This document shows positions 1-11,715 of a DNA stretch of 64,000 bases, piece by piece. Source of the DNA: Liolophura sinensis (Eukaryota; Mollusca; Polyplacophora; Chitonida; Chitonidae); assembly GCF_032854445.1 (NCBI RefSeq), contig NC_088295.1, forward strand, positions 6,452,501 to 6,516,500, in the 5' to 3' direction. Each line of letters starts with the position of its first letter. The stretch's first letter is position 1. The notes under the pieces were generated by a model. The model was not told the origin of the DNA, did not search any database, and worked only from the letters and a program-made list of their open reading frames with translations. The position numbers were made by a program, and so were the translations under genes.

Positions 1-1030
1 GATTGAAAACATGGAAGAGCTTCCAATGGCAAGGGATTGAAAACATGGAAGAGCTTCCAGTGGCAGGGGATTGAGAACATGGAAGAGCTTCCAATGGCAG
101 GGGATTGAGAACATGGAAGAGCTTCCAGTGGCAAGGGATTGAGAACATAGAAGAGCTTCCAGTGGCAAGGGATTAAAAACATGGAAGAGCTTCCGATGGG
201 CAGGGGATTGAGAACATGGAAGAGCTTCCAATGGCAAGGGATTGAAAACATGGAAGAGCTTCCAATGACAGGAAATTGAAAACATGGAAGAGCTTCCAAA
301 GGCAAGGGATTGAAAACATGGAAGAGCTCCCAAAGGCAAGGGATTAAAAACATGGAAGATCTTCTGATAGGCAGGGGATTGAGAACATGGAAGAGCTTCC
401 AATGGCAGGGGATTGAGAACATGGAAGAGCTTCCAATGGCAGGAGATTGAAAACATGGAAGAGCTTCCAAAGGCAAGGGATTGAAAACATGGAAGAGCTT
501 CCAATGGCAATGGATTAAAAACATGGAAGAGCTTCCGATAGGCAGGGGATTGAGAACATGGAAGAGCTTCCAATGGCAGGGGATTGAGAACATGGAAGAG
601 CTTCCGATGGCAGGGGATTGAGAACATGGAAGAGCTTCCAATGGCAGGGGATTGAGAACATGGAAGAGCTTCCAATGGCAGGGGATTGAAAACATGGAAG
701 AGCTTCCAATGGCAGGGGATTGAGAACATAGAAGAGCTTCCAATGGCAAGGGATTGAAAACATGGAAGAGCTTCCAATGGCAAGGGATTGAAAACATGGA
801 AGAGCTTCCAATGGCAGGGGATTGAGAACATAGAAGGGCTTCCACTGGCAGGGGATTGAGAACATGGAAGAGCTTCCAGTGGCAGGGGACTGAGAACATG
901 GAAGAGCTTCCAATGGCAGGGGATTGAAAACATGGAAGAGCTTCCAATGGCAGGGGATTGAGAACATGGAAGAGCTTCCAGTGGCAGTGGATTGAGAACA
1001 TAGAAGAGCTTCCAGTGGCAGGGGATTGTA
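1..1030. repeat. Minisatellite A, 34-bp unit, about 30 copies
   Basis: Head-to-tail 34-bp units, each made of ggggattgagaacatgga followed by agagcttccaatggca. The array already runs at base 1, so its true left end lies outside the window. Variation is mostly single substitutions (a/g in gattgaaaac versus gattgagaac, aatggca versus agtggca), with rare 1-bp indels such as gatgggcagg near 194 and gataggcagg near 536. The minus strand is stop-poor and gives a 150-residue repetitive ORF at 515-967. Because 34 is not a multiple of three, each repeat changes frame, so this is a repeat artefact. No promoter or splice signal was seen. Confidence 0.97.
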
Positions 1031-1276
1031 GAAGCAAAAGCATTCACACAGAACTTCCTGAAATAGTACATGTTTGTAAGATATTATTTACAGTGCCCTT
1101 GTGCACATGGAAAAGTTACAGATGACAAGGGATTGGAAACATGAATACTCACCAGTGACATTCAGCTGTAAACACAAGCTGCCAATGACAGGACGTTGTG
1201 AGCTAGCAAGAGTTATGATTGAACTCGCATGATTTTGGACTTAGATACAGCTGTAAGTAATTGAGAGTCTCAGAGG
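1031..1276. other. Transition segment with decayed 34-mer relics
   Basis: This links arrays A and B. Around 1117-1180 it contains caagggattggaaacatga and a following ccagtgaca, which look like diverged 34-bp units of the flanking arrays. The rest appears unique. No gene was seen. Confidence 0.5.
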
Positions 1277-1612
1277 TTTGTGAACATGAAAGAGTTGCCA
1301 TTGTTAGGGGAATGTGAAAATAAAAGAGTTGCCATTGTAAGGGGAATGTGGAAATAAAAGAGTTGCCATTGTTAGGGGATTGTGAAAATAAAAGAGTTGC
1401 CATTGTAAGGGGAATGTGGAAATAAAAGAGTTGCCATTGTTAGGGGATTGTGAAAATAAAAGAGTTGACATTGTTAGGGGATTGTGAAAATAAAAGAGTT
1501 GCCAGTGTTAGGGGATTGTGAAAATAAAAGAGTTGACATTGTTAGGGGATTGTGAAAATAAAAGAGTTGCCATTGTTAGGGGATTGTGAAAATAAAAGAG
1601 TTGACATTGTTG
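1277..1612. repeat. Minisatellite B, 34-bp unit, about 10 copies
   Basis: The unit is ggggattgtgaaaataaa followed by agagttgccattgtta, exactly 34 bp. Copies alternate between ggggaatgtg and ggggattgtg variants. It aligns without gaps to unit A (about 25 of 34 positions identical by eye) and to unit C (about 25 of 34), so the three adjacent arrays are one lineage. Each unit contains a TTAGGG hexamer, which I judge fortuitous. Confidence 0.95.
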
Positions 1613-2115
1613 GGGTTGTGCATGACAGGGGATTGTAAATAGTGAATATTTGTGAATGACAGGGGATTGTAAACTTTGAATAGTTGTGAATGGTATGGGA
1701 TGGTAAACATTGAATAGTTGTGAATGGTAGGGGATTGTAAACATTGAATAGTTGTGAATGGTAGGGGATGGTGAACATTGAATAGTTGTGAATGGTAGGG
1801 GATTGTAAACATTGCATATTTGTGAATGACAGGGGATTGTAAACTTTGAATAGTTGTGAATGGTAGGGGATGGTAAACATTGAATAGTTGTGAATGGTAG
1901 GGGATGGTGAACATTGAATAGTTGTGAATGGTAGGGGGTTGTAAACATTGAATAGTTGTAAATGGTAGGGGATGGTAAACATTGAATAGTTGTGAATGGT
2001 AGGGGATGGTAAACATTGGATAGTTGTGAATGGTAGGGGATTGTAAACATTGAATAGTTGTGAATGGTAGGGGATGGTAAACATTGAATAGTTGTGAATG
2101 GTAGGGGGTAGTGAA
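1613..2115. repeat. Minisatellite C, 34-bp unit, about 15 copies
   Basis: The unit is ggggattgtaaacattga followed by atagttgtgaatggta (34 bp), with a ggggatggt variant. It follows array B through hybrid units near 1597-1635 (gttggggttgtgcatgacag). Minus-strand ORFs of 180 to 216 residues here read the repeat in shifting frames and are not genes. Confidence 0.95.
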
Positions 2116-2889
2116 CATACAACAGGTGACTAATGCTCAGGCTGAACTTTTTCACCAAAAAATCACAGTAAATGCCACCATAAATGCCTATATTCTTGAC
2201 GTCCCAAGCAATATTACGCCATCACCAGTCACTCACACTGAACTCTTTAGCCATGGTCACACTGAGACTGAAATGTTTTCTCTGGATGACATTACCAGTG
2301 AAAATTCTAATTTCTTTTATTCAGCACAGAAATAAATGATTTGCCATTAAATTTATTATGCTTTCCCAGTATTATATTACAATCTCTGAGATTGTTCTGT
2401 CCTAAGGTTTGGCAAAATTTTCTTCAAACTAACATGAGAATGTGCTCCATTAAAAAAAATTCTGATGCAGGTGCCTGAGGAGGCTGCCAAGGTGTTTGAT
2501 GATAATTATCTGTCAGGTAGGTGTCTGCAGCAAGATGTCAGCAGTCCACATATTTCATACCTTGCCATCGTCTGTCAGTTATTTCTGGGACTAGCGGGGA
2601 CGGGGAGTCTTTAGTAATGCACTAAGTTATCTGCTATATTGCAAGTACATTTACCTGTATAAACATGTTTGACAAGGGCAGGTAACTGCATCAAGTTTTT
2701 GGATTGAATGGGCATTAAAGTTGGTTTGGGGCTATCCTTGACACAACCAAATTTTTCTAAACCTAACCTATTAAAATCATTCGCCAGTTACATGTACACA
2801 CTATGAAGGAATCCTATTTTCTGAATAATATAATCTGTATTAAAACTGCCATTATTGTACTCAGGTAAGCCTACAAACCTTTTGTTGTG
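2116..2889. other. Unique intergenic stretch
   Basis: AT-rich single-copy-looking sequence between minisatellites C and D. A 74-codon ORF at 2111-2335 starts inside the last repeat and has no recognisable domain, so I do not call it. No repeat, RNA gene or clear regulatory site was seen. Confidence 0.5.
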
Positions 2890-3915
2890 AGTTGTGACCA
2901 GAAATAAACCTTTTTGGAATATTCTGCTCAGAAGTATAACTCTTTTGCCAGTATATTATGATCAGAGAGTGCTGTGATCAGAAGTAAATCTTCCCCCAGT
3001 TTTATGATCAGAAGTACATCTTTTGCCAGTTTTATGATCAGAAGTAAATCTTTGATCAGTGTGGTGATCAGAAGTAAATCTTTTGCCAGTATTATGATCA
3101 GAAGTAATTGTGACTGCTATGATCAGAAGTACAGCGTAAATTTTTTGCCAGTTTTACGATCAGAAGTAAATCTTTGATCAGAAGTAAATCTTTTGCCAGT
3201 ATTATGATTGGAAGTAAATCTTTTGCCAGTATTATGATCGGAAGTAAATCTTTTGTCAGTATTATGATCTGAAGTAAATCTTTTGGCAGTATTATGATCA
3301 GAAGTAAATTGTTTGTGAGTATTAGGATCAGAAGTATATCCTTTGTGAGGGCTATGATCAGAAGTAAACATTTGATCAGTGTGATAATCAGAAGTAAATC
3401 TTTTGCAAGTATCATGATCAGAAGTAAATCTTTTGCCAGTATTGTGATCAGAAGTAAATCTTTTGCCAGTATTGTGATCAGAAGTGAATCTTTTGTCAGT
3501 ATTATGATCAGAATAAATCTTTTGGCAATATTATGATCAGAAGTAAATCTTTCGGCAGCATTGTGGTCAGAAGTAAATCTTTTGCCAGTATTGCAGTGTA
3601 TGATCAGAAGTAACTCTTTTGCCAGTATTATGATCAGAAGTTAATCTTTTGCCAGTACTATGGTCAGACACAAATCTTTTGTCAGTACTATGACCAGAAG
3701 TAAATCTTTTGGCTGTGTTATGATCAGAAGTAAATCTTTTTGCAGTATTGTGATCAGAAGTAAATCTTTTGCCAGTATTATGATCAGAAGTAAATCTTTT
3801 GCCAGTACTATGCTCTGATGTACATGAAAATATGTGTAAATATCATAGACAGGAATAAATTTTTTGCCTGTAGTATGCAGTAGAGTTTGTGTTTTGCCAT
3901 TATTATGCCCAGAAG
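2890..3915. repeat. Minisatellite D, 30-bp unit, about 33 copies
   Basis: The unit is gatcagaagtaaatc followed by ttttgccagtattat (30 bp). The edges are degenerate (2890-2960 and 3820-3915) and the centre is more regular. Small deletions make 29-mers (for example near 3511) and one 36-mer occurs near 3596. A 30-bp period keeps frames open on both strands, producing mutually exclusive 60 to 105-residue ORFs in several frames. This argues against coding. Confidence 0.95.
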
Positions 3916-5744
3916 TTTATGTATATTGTGACTGTTGCAGTTAGTGGAAAATATTTACCTGCATGAACTTGTATGTGGTTTAGCAGCTGTTGTTTAGAAC
4001 TCACGTGTTCATGGACTGGAGAAGAGCACCTGGAGTGTGGCAGACTGTTACGATTCTTTGTGGACTTACTGGCAGTCTGTAACAAGATGAGCTTAAGGAG
4101 CTGATTTCTCTGCAGTCAGAAATTAATAAGTAGCTCATGTACCTGTATGTACATCCTGCTATGGCTGATTTCAGACAAATTGGAATTCCAACAAAAAACA
4201 AAATTCCCGAAGTGGTTAACCTTTGTAGATCTTCAAACAGCTGTGTGAAGTTTGTCTTTTTTAAAAAACTGTCTCAATTTTGATGACATTGTGTAAAAAG
4301 AGAAAAGTAGAGGTAAAGCATTGGCTGTTGGAAAGTGTTGATTAAAAGCTCCATGCTGGTGCCGGACCCTGTTAGCCAAGTCTCCAGTGACAGGCGGTTC
4401 AATTTGAAAGACCTTTACTTATATGTCTTCATCAATTGTAAACGTTGGATTGACTTCACTACAGGCGCCACTTGATTGATTACATTTCCGTTGGCATGCT
4501 TTAAAGTGAACTTGAATCATCCTGTTTGTGAGAAGAGACGAAGCGATGGAACAAAGAAGTCCTGCTGATTGATTCTTGAAATAACTCTGGACAGCTATGA
4601 AACACTCTTTCTGCTGGCAGCCATTTCTCCATTTACAAAGACTTTCTTGTCTGACGTCATAGCAGCCTGTTGCCCTGGAAACCAATAGTACAGCTAATCT
4701 GACGCTTCATTTATTTTCTCAGATATTCATAACGTGATTTGTTTTGAAATTTCGTTCTTGTTTGAAGATGACATTTCCTATTCCAGAAATAGCAGTTTTA
4801 TACCGACATGTCTTTGTACTGTAATGTCACACAATATCAGCTGATAAGTTGAAAATTGATGTTTTCATGTCATAAAAGACTGTGTGGTTGACTGTCTACA
4901 AGGTAATAAAGCCTGGATACTCTATCTACACAGCTGAAACATTCGTTCCCTAGAGCCTTTGTCTACCTTTTCGAGAGTACATTACGTGTATGTAAATCAG
5001 AGGTGGTCTCAGCCTAGATGTGCTTTGTCTGAGAAAACCTGCCTGCTTTTCACCAGTGTACATGCATGTCTACTGGTTTGTTACGTGTCTACTGTATGCA
5101 ATGGTCCATACCTGGGTGGACAGGCACATGTCATCTTAATATTATTATACATCTGCGTGTAAAGAATAAACCACTTTTCTGTCTTCATAACTATTTAATA
5201 TTTAACATCTACATTTACATTTACTTTTATATATTTGATTTCTGCCTCTAAATTATGCATGTCTTCATGGCAAATTATGGAAAATGATAGAAAATTCCAC
5301 CCATGACTAAGGAGATATTTGTGGATTGACTATAAGACTATATAAATTTTCTCAACTTTTTGGGAGAAAAACTGATTATTATAGCAAGGGCGTTTTAATT
5401 GTTTAACCTTTATATTTTTAGACAATATAGAACATTTTGAACACCAAAACAGAAAGGGGAGCTTCGGAAATGTAATACTTACATAGGATATTAACGATCA
5501 CATTATGATATACAGTGTATGTATGACATTGCATCTGTTTGTCCGTATATAATCTTGTTAGATTTACCTTTACATCTACACCTTCCATATACTCATCAAA
5601 TTGAGGAATTTACTTTTATCTCTACCAGCAGTATGGAAGGTTATTGGCAAGCCAAGTCACTGTTAGGTTACCTCATCACACTGATTTTCCTTACTAAATG
5701 TATTTACATTGTATGTAGTAAATTTGTCAACTTCAACCTCAAAA
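3916..5744. other. Unique stretch with a promoter-like motif cluster
   Basis: No tandem repeat here. The 88-codon minus ORF at 4419-4685 is cysteine-rich but unrecognised and has no supporting start context or splice sites. A CRE, X-box and CCAAT cluster lies at 4652-4686 (annotated separately). Positions 5160-5260 are AT-rich and low-complexity. Confidence 0.45.
4652..4686. promoter_or_regulatory. CRE + X-box-like + CCAAT cluster
   Basis: Three motifs sit within 35 bp: a perfect CRE TGACGTCA (4652-4659), GTTGCCCTGGAAAC (4669-4682), which differs from the RFX palindrome GTTNCCATGGNAAC at one fixed position, and CCAAT (4682-4686). CREB/ATF, RFX and NF-Y factors bind these motif types, and the three cooperate in vertebrate SXY-type promoters. 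The order and spacing here differ from that module. No transcription start or coding exon is recognisable beside it, so promoter function is inference. Confidence 0.35.
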
Positions 5745-5954
5745 GGGGACCTCTGTGGTGGAGGGGGTTAACACGCCGGTGTGATGCAATGACCCAGGAG
5801 CCTCCCACTAATGTGGTTGCTGTGATTCCAGCTCATGTTGGCACCCAGTGGGCAGGTTTGCCAGCAACCTGCAGATGGCCATAATGCTGGCCGCCGTCGT
5901 GTAAATGAAATATTCTTGAGTAAGGCGTAAAACACCAATCAAATAAATAAATAA
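5745..5954 (+). mobile_element. SINE-A copy (tRNA-derived), diverged
   Basis: Colinear with the full-length SINE at 57145: head ggggacctctgtggtgg, internal gacccaggagcctccc, then taatgctggccgccgtcgtg, and the tail gaaatattcttgag, cgtaaaacaccaatc and AATAAATAAATAA. The box A region is badly mutated. Flanks carry an 11-bp target-site duplication with one mismatch: tcaacctcaaa at 5733-5743 and tcaacatcaaa at 5955-5965. About 50 internal bases present in the full-length copy are missing. Non-autonomous and probably dead. Confidence 0.85.
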
Positions 5955-6074
5955 TCAACATCAAATATACATGTACCCTGTTAAACTTTTGCGTGGTACC
6001 ATTCCACACCTCCACATGCATCTTGCACTTTTCTCTACAACATTTCAAAAAATCAGTCTGGCAATACCACCATT

Positions 6075-6260
6075 TTTACCCCTCAGCTAATATTGGCCAA
6101 GGGGTATTGTCGTAGCAGGTGGCATCTGTTTGTCCGTCAGTATCCTTGTGTACGCTCTTTATCTGGAATGGTTTAGCGGGAGTTCACCAAACTTAGACCA
6201 CACTTCCACCTTGGCATGAGTAAGAACCCTATTGATTTTCGTGACCTTGACCTCTTTCTT
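6075..6260. repeat. Possible dispersed repeat fragment
   Basis: The stretch with ggccaaggggtattgtcg, tctgtttgtccgtcag, ttcaccaaacttagacc and cgtgaccttgacctc resembles the style of anciently dispersed metazoan repeats that combine a tctgtctgtccg motif with a gaccttgacct motif. Only one copy is visible here, so family membership is recalled knowledge and not shown by this window. Confidence 0.3.
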
Positions 6261-6861
6261 CGGGCTCTTTTAAGTTAAATTTTATATAAGGGGCAGCAGC
6301 AGCAGTCTGAAATAAACCACAAAGTTTCTATGCTTAAAAGGTGTTCTCCTGCTTAATGATTTACAACTTCTAAATGCCACTTGAAGAAGATCTATCCACC
6401 GTTAAGTTGGATGTATTCTTTACATGGTACATGTGCTCAAGGCAGGGGTGTTTTAAGTGCAAATGCACAATATTTTTTTGAGTTGTGGTTGCTGGTGAAG
6501 TCATAGCATTTTGTAACACGGGCAAAAAATTTCTCAGACAAATTGCTGATATATTTCAACTTAATTGGCAGGAAAATAGCAGTGCAGAAACATTTAGTCA
6601 TGGTAGTGTTTCAGGAACCTAAAATGTGTGTGTGGCAGTTTTATCCGATCAGTTAGAGTTATACCCACTTCCCCCATGTACGAGTATTGCTCTTCCATGC
6701 ATGCCAACACTATACTTTAAGAAATGCTTTATTATGAGTTTGACATACATGTAGGACGATCATGTGTATTTATGATTATCAACACAAAGCCGGATGGCCT
6801 TCTCAACATTATGGCTGACATGCTGAGGCTTCGAATAAAAAAGACTTGTTTGAAAACAGCA

Positions 6862-6956
6862 TTGGGTTCTCTCACCACAATGCTGGCAGTCATTGTATAA
6901 TTGAAATATTCTTGAATACGGCATAGAAACTTCACTTAATCAAAATAAATGAATTT
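6862..6956 (+). mobile_element. SINE-A 3' fragment
   Basis: Matches only the 3' part of SINE-A: accacaatgctggcagtc, then gaaatattcttgaatacggc and a degraded tail ending aatcaaaataaatgaa. 5'-truncated and diverged. No clear target-site duplication. Confidence 0.6.
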
Positions 6957-7535
6957 TTAAAAAAGCATTGGAATACAATAACACATGAAAATGTAATATT
7001 TTACTTCCAAAAAATGAAAATGGGTTTCATTTTCTTTTTCTGTGTTCACAGGATGTGACATGCATTTTGCTATTTTATATATATATGAAAGTAATATATA
7101 TCGATTGGTGGGAAAGGCGTGTTTGATGGGCTGTGCTAAGGAAGTCTCAGGAGGAGAGGAGTCACTGTTCACATAGACATTCCTTATGCTTGCATCTGAA
7201 CTATGGATATACATGTACTGAAGCCTATTGATCTCACCTGTATGTACATACAGGAGTCCGGCCATCTTCTTGTCCCCCACCCCCTCCACCTTTCTCTCTT
7301 GCCCCTATCTCTCCTCCACACTCACTAGTCTGAGAGTGCAGAATGCAATCAGTCAGTCAACCTACAACTCTTCCTATCTGGTCTCGGGTTCATGTGCCAC
7401 CTCAGAATCACTTGACATATCTATTGATATCTTCGTTATGTCACTTACGTGATGCCTTCAGTAAACAGAACTGTTTGATTTGCCATGTTTGAGTTACACT
7501 AAATACTGTTTGCGAGAATTTCTCTTGATATGGAT
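6957..7535. other. Unique intergenic stretch
   Basis: AT-rich on the left (7060-7100 is a short TA-rich run) and pyrimidine-rich at 7255-7320. The ORFs on both strands are short and unrecognised. Nothing further is supported. Confidence 0.4.
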
Positions 7536-9151
7536 TTCCTTTAACGGGTCACTGTGTAGGCTGGAACTGCTGAAATAAAAGAACACACCACATTTACACT
7601 GCTACATAAACTACAGCTACTGTGACACGTTACTGCGTAGGCTAGACTCTGTACTGCTGAAATGACAGGGTGTGCTACATTTACACCGCTACATAAACTA
7701 CAGCTACTGTGATAAGTTACTGCGTAGGCTAGACTCCGTACTGCTGAAATGACAGGGTGCACTACCTTTGCACTGCTACATAAACTACAGCTACTGTGAC
7801 ACGTTACTGCGTAGGCTAGACTCTGTACTGCTGAAATGACAGGGTGTGCTACATTTACACTGCTACATAAACTACAGCTACTGTGATAAGTTACTGCGTA
7901 GGCTAGACTCCGTACTGCTGAAATCACAGGGTGCACTACCTTTGCACTGCTACATAAACTATAGCTACTGTGACAAGTTACTGCGTAGACTAGACTATGT
8001 ACTGCTGGAATGACAGGGTGCGCTACATTTACACCGCCACGTAAACTACAGCTGCTGTGACAAGTTACTGTGTAGGCTAGACTATGTACTGCGGAAATGA
8101 CAGGGTGTGCTAAATTTACACCACCACATAAAGTAGAGCTACTGTGACAAGTCACTGTGTAGGCTAGTCTGTGTACTGCTGGAATGACAGGGTACACTAC
8201 ATTTACACCACTACATAAACTACAGCTGCTGTGACAAGTTACTGTGTGGGCTGGATTCTGTACTGCTGAAATGACAGGGTGCACTACATTTACACCGCTA
8301 CATAAACTACAGCTGCTGTGACAAGTTAATGTGTAGGCTAGACTGTGTACTGCTGAAATGACAGGTTGCGCTACATTTACACCACTACATAAACTACAGC
8401 TGCTCCGACAAGTTACTGTGTAAGCTAGACTGTGTACTGCTGAAATGACAGGTTGTGCTACATTTACACCGCTACATAAACTACAGCTGCTGTGAAAAGT
8501 TACTGTGTAGGCTAGACTACTGCTGAAATGACAGGTTGTGCTACATTTACACCGCTACATAAACTACAGCTGCTGTGAAAAGTTACTGTGTAGGCTAGAC
8601 TACTGCTGAAATGACAGGTTGTGCTACATTTACACCGCTACATAAACTACAGCTGCTGTGACAAGTTACTGTGTAGGCTGGATTCTGTACTGCTGAAATG
8701 ACAGGGTGCACTACATTTACACCGCTACATAAACTACAGCTGCTGTGACAAGTTACTGTGTAGGCTAGACTCTGTACTGCTGAAATGACAGGTTGCGCTA
8801 CATTTACACCACTACATAAACTACAGCTGCTGTGACAAGTTACTGTGTAAGCTAGACTGTGTACTGCTGAAAAGACAGTGTGCGCTACATTTACAGCACT
8901 ACATAAACTCCAGCTGCTGTGACAAGTTACTGTGTAGGCTAGACTCTGTACTGCTGAAATGACAGGTAGTGCTACATTTACACCGCTACATAAACTCCAG
9001 CTGCTGTGACAAGTTACTGTGTAGGCTAGACTATACTGCTGAAAAGACAGGTTGTGCTACATTTACACTGCTACATAAACTACAGCTGCTGTGACAAGTT
9101 ACTGTGTAGGCTAGACTGTGTACTGCTGAAAAGACAGGTTGTGCTACATTT
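7536..9151. repeat. Minisatellite E, about 87-bp unit, about 18 copies
   Basis: The unit runs tgctgaaatgacagggtg, ctacatttacaccgctac, ataaactacagctgctgtg, acaagttactgtgtaggct, agactctgtac, about 87 bp in total. Shorter 82-bp variants lacking a tgtac block occur around 8510-8610. Left-hand copies share agctactgtgacacgttactgcg-type substitutions while right-hand copies share agctgctgtg, so the array is regionally homogenised. The 247-residue minus ORF at 7541-8284 reads this repeat and ends where 82-bp variants shift the frame. Not a gene. Confidence 0.96.
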
Positions 9152-10654
9152 CCATGAAGTTTGAATGGAAGTCACAGTACAGTACATGTATGTAGTGGCG
9201 ATACCTCATCAGGCATTCTCTACATGTAGCTGTTAGTGAAAACCAGGTTTGGTTTATGTTACGATATGTCAGAACATGAAATTAATTTGCCTTGTGTAAA
9301 TGAATACAAAGACCTACCCTTTCATTGTCCTCTTTGTTTTAACACCTAAGTGTGAATGGACATGTGTAAAGCTGGTTTTCTGTTTGTGTGTATGTCAATA
9401 TTGTCTGGATTAGGGGCGGAGCTTTGGCCACCTGCTGTGGATACTTCTCTCTCTGCTTGTCAGGCGTCCTCAAACCAGTAGGCTTGGGTGACACCTAACA
9501 GGGACTGTGGGTAAATGATGTGATTCTGTTCACAGCTACTGCAAACATGATCAAAGTCATTGTTGGCAAATTTGCATGTTAAAGAGTTTATACTTGAGAG
9601 TTTCTGTGTCATGACTTGTTTTATGTCTTGAATGGTAAAGTGAAAGTTAAAGTAAAATAAAGTTAGGAACCTGCATTTACTGCACTTTTCAGTGATATTG
9701 CAAATGTATAAATATCATCAGAATTGCTTTTTCTGAGATTAGAATCTTAAATAAGCGTTTAGTTTGCACAAGCTTTTCTGAGCAAGCATCTACATCCATA
9801 TATGGTTACGCTCATCAGTTTTCGTACATGCATGAACTTTCATTGTGGGAGTCTTAATGGAACTGTTCAGGAAATTAATTATCATGTAAAAACAGAAAAG
9901 CAGAATTTGAAATACAGAGGTTGACAATTTCCGAAAGGGCGAATCTGACTATTGGAGGAAAAGTGAAGAAGGTTAAGTTTGAGTTGTGTAAACGATGATT
10001 TTCAGTCATTCTCCATTATTTTTCTCTTCAAAGCAGACAGTACCTGTAACTTAGGTACAATTGCTCTAGATGTGCTTCTTCGTGGAGAATTGCAAGATAT
10101 CAAATGTTCATGACATGAAAATAGAAGGAAGCATAACCAATCTCATGCGTTAGCGCCTAGTGGTTTTATTTGGATTTCATGCACATAAAAACTCCTATGG
10201 AACTCTGGTGCCTTATCTCCAGTACGTGTACAGGGTCTGTGGTCAGTGAGTGAACGCTGCACTGCAGCAGGTGCAGTTAAGCAGATTCTCACTCTCGGCC
10301 TACTTGAGGGTTAAGTGCAGTCTGCTGCACTACTTACAGGCTGTGCCCCAGTAAGTGATAAAACACTGAGCAGGACTGAAGGGCTTGTGTGGAGTGGCTA
10401 TTTGTTGACTGGAAACAGACACTGTCTGGAAGTGACCTTATTTATGGGCTGTCACAGCTGTCCATGTCCTGCTAAGTTTGGTCAAGTGACATCAACATCA
10501 ATCAAACTGTTCTGTCTCATGCCATGCAATCAGGTACAATGTAGTGTTGGTCTTTTGCCAAACAGTTACATGTACATGTAGATGCAACTGTAGTTTTGAC
10601 TCATATGGCACAGTATTAGGTAGTTTGGCCATAGGTGCCATATGGCCTGGTAGT
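9152..10654. other. Unique intergenic or intronic stretch
   Basis: No tandem structure, SINE or coding signal recognised. The 88-codon plus ORF at 10315-10581 has no recognised domain. Ends with tacatgtacatgta-type palindromic sequence at 10566-10579, a motif style common in mollusc genomes. Confidence 0.4.
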
Positions 10655-11290
10655 ATTATGTGCTACACACTTAGATAGTTTAGTGTCCTGTTCCACAAGG
10701 TCAGATAGTTTTGTCTCCTTGACCACAAAGTCAGATAGTATTGTCTCCTGTTCCACAAGATCAGATAGTTTTGTCTCCTTGACCACAAGGTGAGATAGTT
10801 TTGTCTCCTGTTCCATAAGGTGAGATAGTTTTGTCTTCTGTTCTGCAAGATCAGATAACTTTGTCTTCTGTTCCACAAGGTCAGATAGTTTTATCTCCTA
10901 TTCCACAAGATCAGATAGTTTTGTCCTCTGCTTCTTAAGGTCAGATAGTTTTGACTCCTTGACCACAAGGGTGGATAGTTTTGTCCCCTTGACCACAAGG
11001 TCAGATAGTTTTGTCTCCTGTTCCACAAGATCAGATAGTTTTGTGTTATGTTCCACAAGATCAGATAGTTTTGTCTCCTTGGTCACAAGGTCAGATAGTT
11101 TTGTCTCCTGTTCCACAAGGTCAAATGGTTTGTCTCCTTGGCCACAAGGTCAAATAGTTTTGTCTCCTTGGCCACAAGATCAGATAGTTTTGTTTCCTTG
11201 GCCACAAGGTCAGATAGTTTTGTCTTTTGTTCCACAAGATCAGATATTTTTGTTTCCTTGGTACATTGTAGTTTTGTCTCATGTGACAGA
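10655..11290. repeat. Minisatellite F, 30-bp unit, about 21 copies
   Basis: The unit is gatagttttgtctcc followed by tgttccacaaggtca (30 bp), with a second subtype ttgaccacaaggtca or ttggccacaaggtca. The two subtypes alternate in the left half, and ttggccacaa dominates at 11130-11210. The 30-bp period opens several overlapping ORFs on both strands (72-117 codons), all simple repeat translations. Confidence 0.95.
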
Positions 11291-11715
11291 TGATTTAGCA
11301 GTTTTAAAATAAAATGTTTGAAGTATGTTGTATTATTAAGATTATTCTCCAAAGCATGTGTGGGTATCAAAGCTTTTGTAGTATGCTTGATGGTGTATAA
11401 ACAGTTGGATATAGTTATGTTGTTTCTGGAGAGGATGTAAGACTGGTTGTGTGATGGGTTTTGGCAGTAGCCCTGCTGTCAAAGCCACCTGTGATCATGT
11501 CTCGTGGCCTGTGTGATGGACTGTGTGAGCCCCCACTTCCGGACACCTTTAGCCAACAAGTACTCAATAAATCTTCATTACTGGGTGTAGCAGCCCATTA
11601 TCCTGAAACGGGGGCCAATAATATCCCCCAGAAATTATGTAAACCAGCAAACTGAACCATTCATCATGTGGAGCGACTTAATCAAGATGGTGCAAATCTG
11701 AACTGGCTGCAGTAG
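11291..11715. other. Unique spacer between arrays F and G
   Basis: About 425 bp with no tandem structure. A 64-codon plus ORF at 11461-11655 is unrecognised. The right edge supplies the C-terminal tail of the long artefactual minus-strand ORF through array G. Confidence 0.4.

Noticed and set aside
1-1030. CRISPR-like regular repeats
   Set aside because: Contiguous direct repeats without spacers, in animal-type DNA.
1277-1612. TTAGGG motifs suggesting interstitial telomere
   Set aside because: Only one hexamer per 34-bp unit, with no tandem TTAGGG run.
4419-4685. 88-codon cysteine-containing minus ORF
   Set aside because: Unrecognised, overlaps the motif cluster and lacks supporting splice or start signals.
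7541-8284. 247-codon minus ORF
   Set aside because: Reading of the 87-bp repeat; ends when 82-bp variants shift frame.
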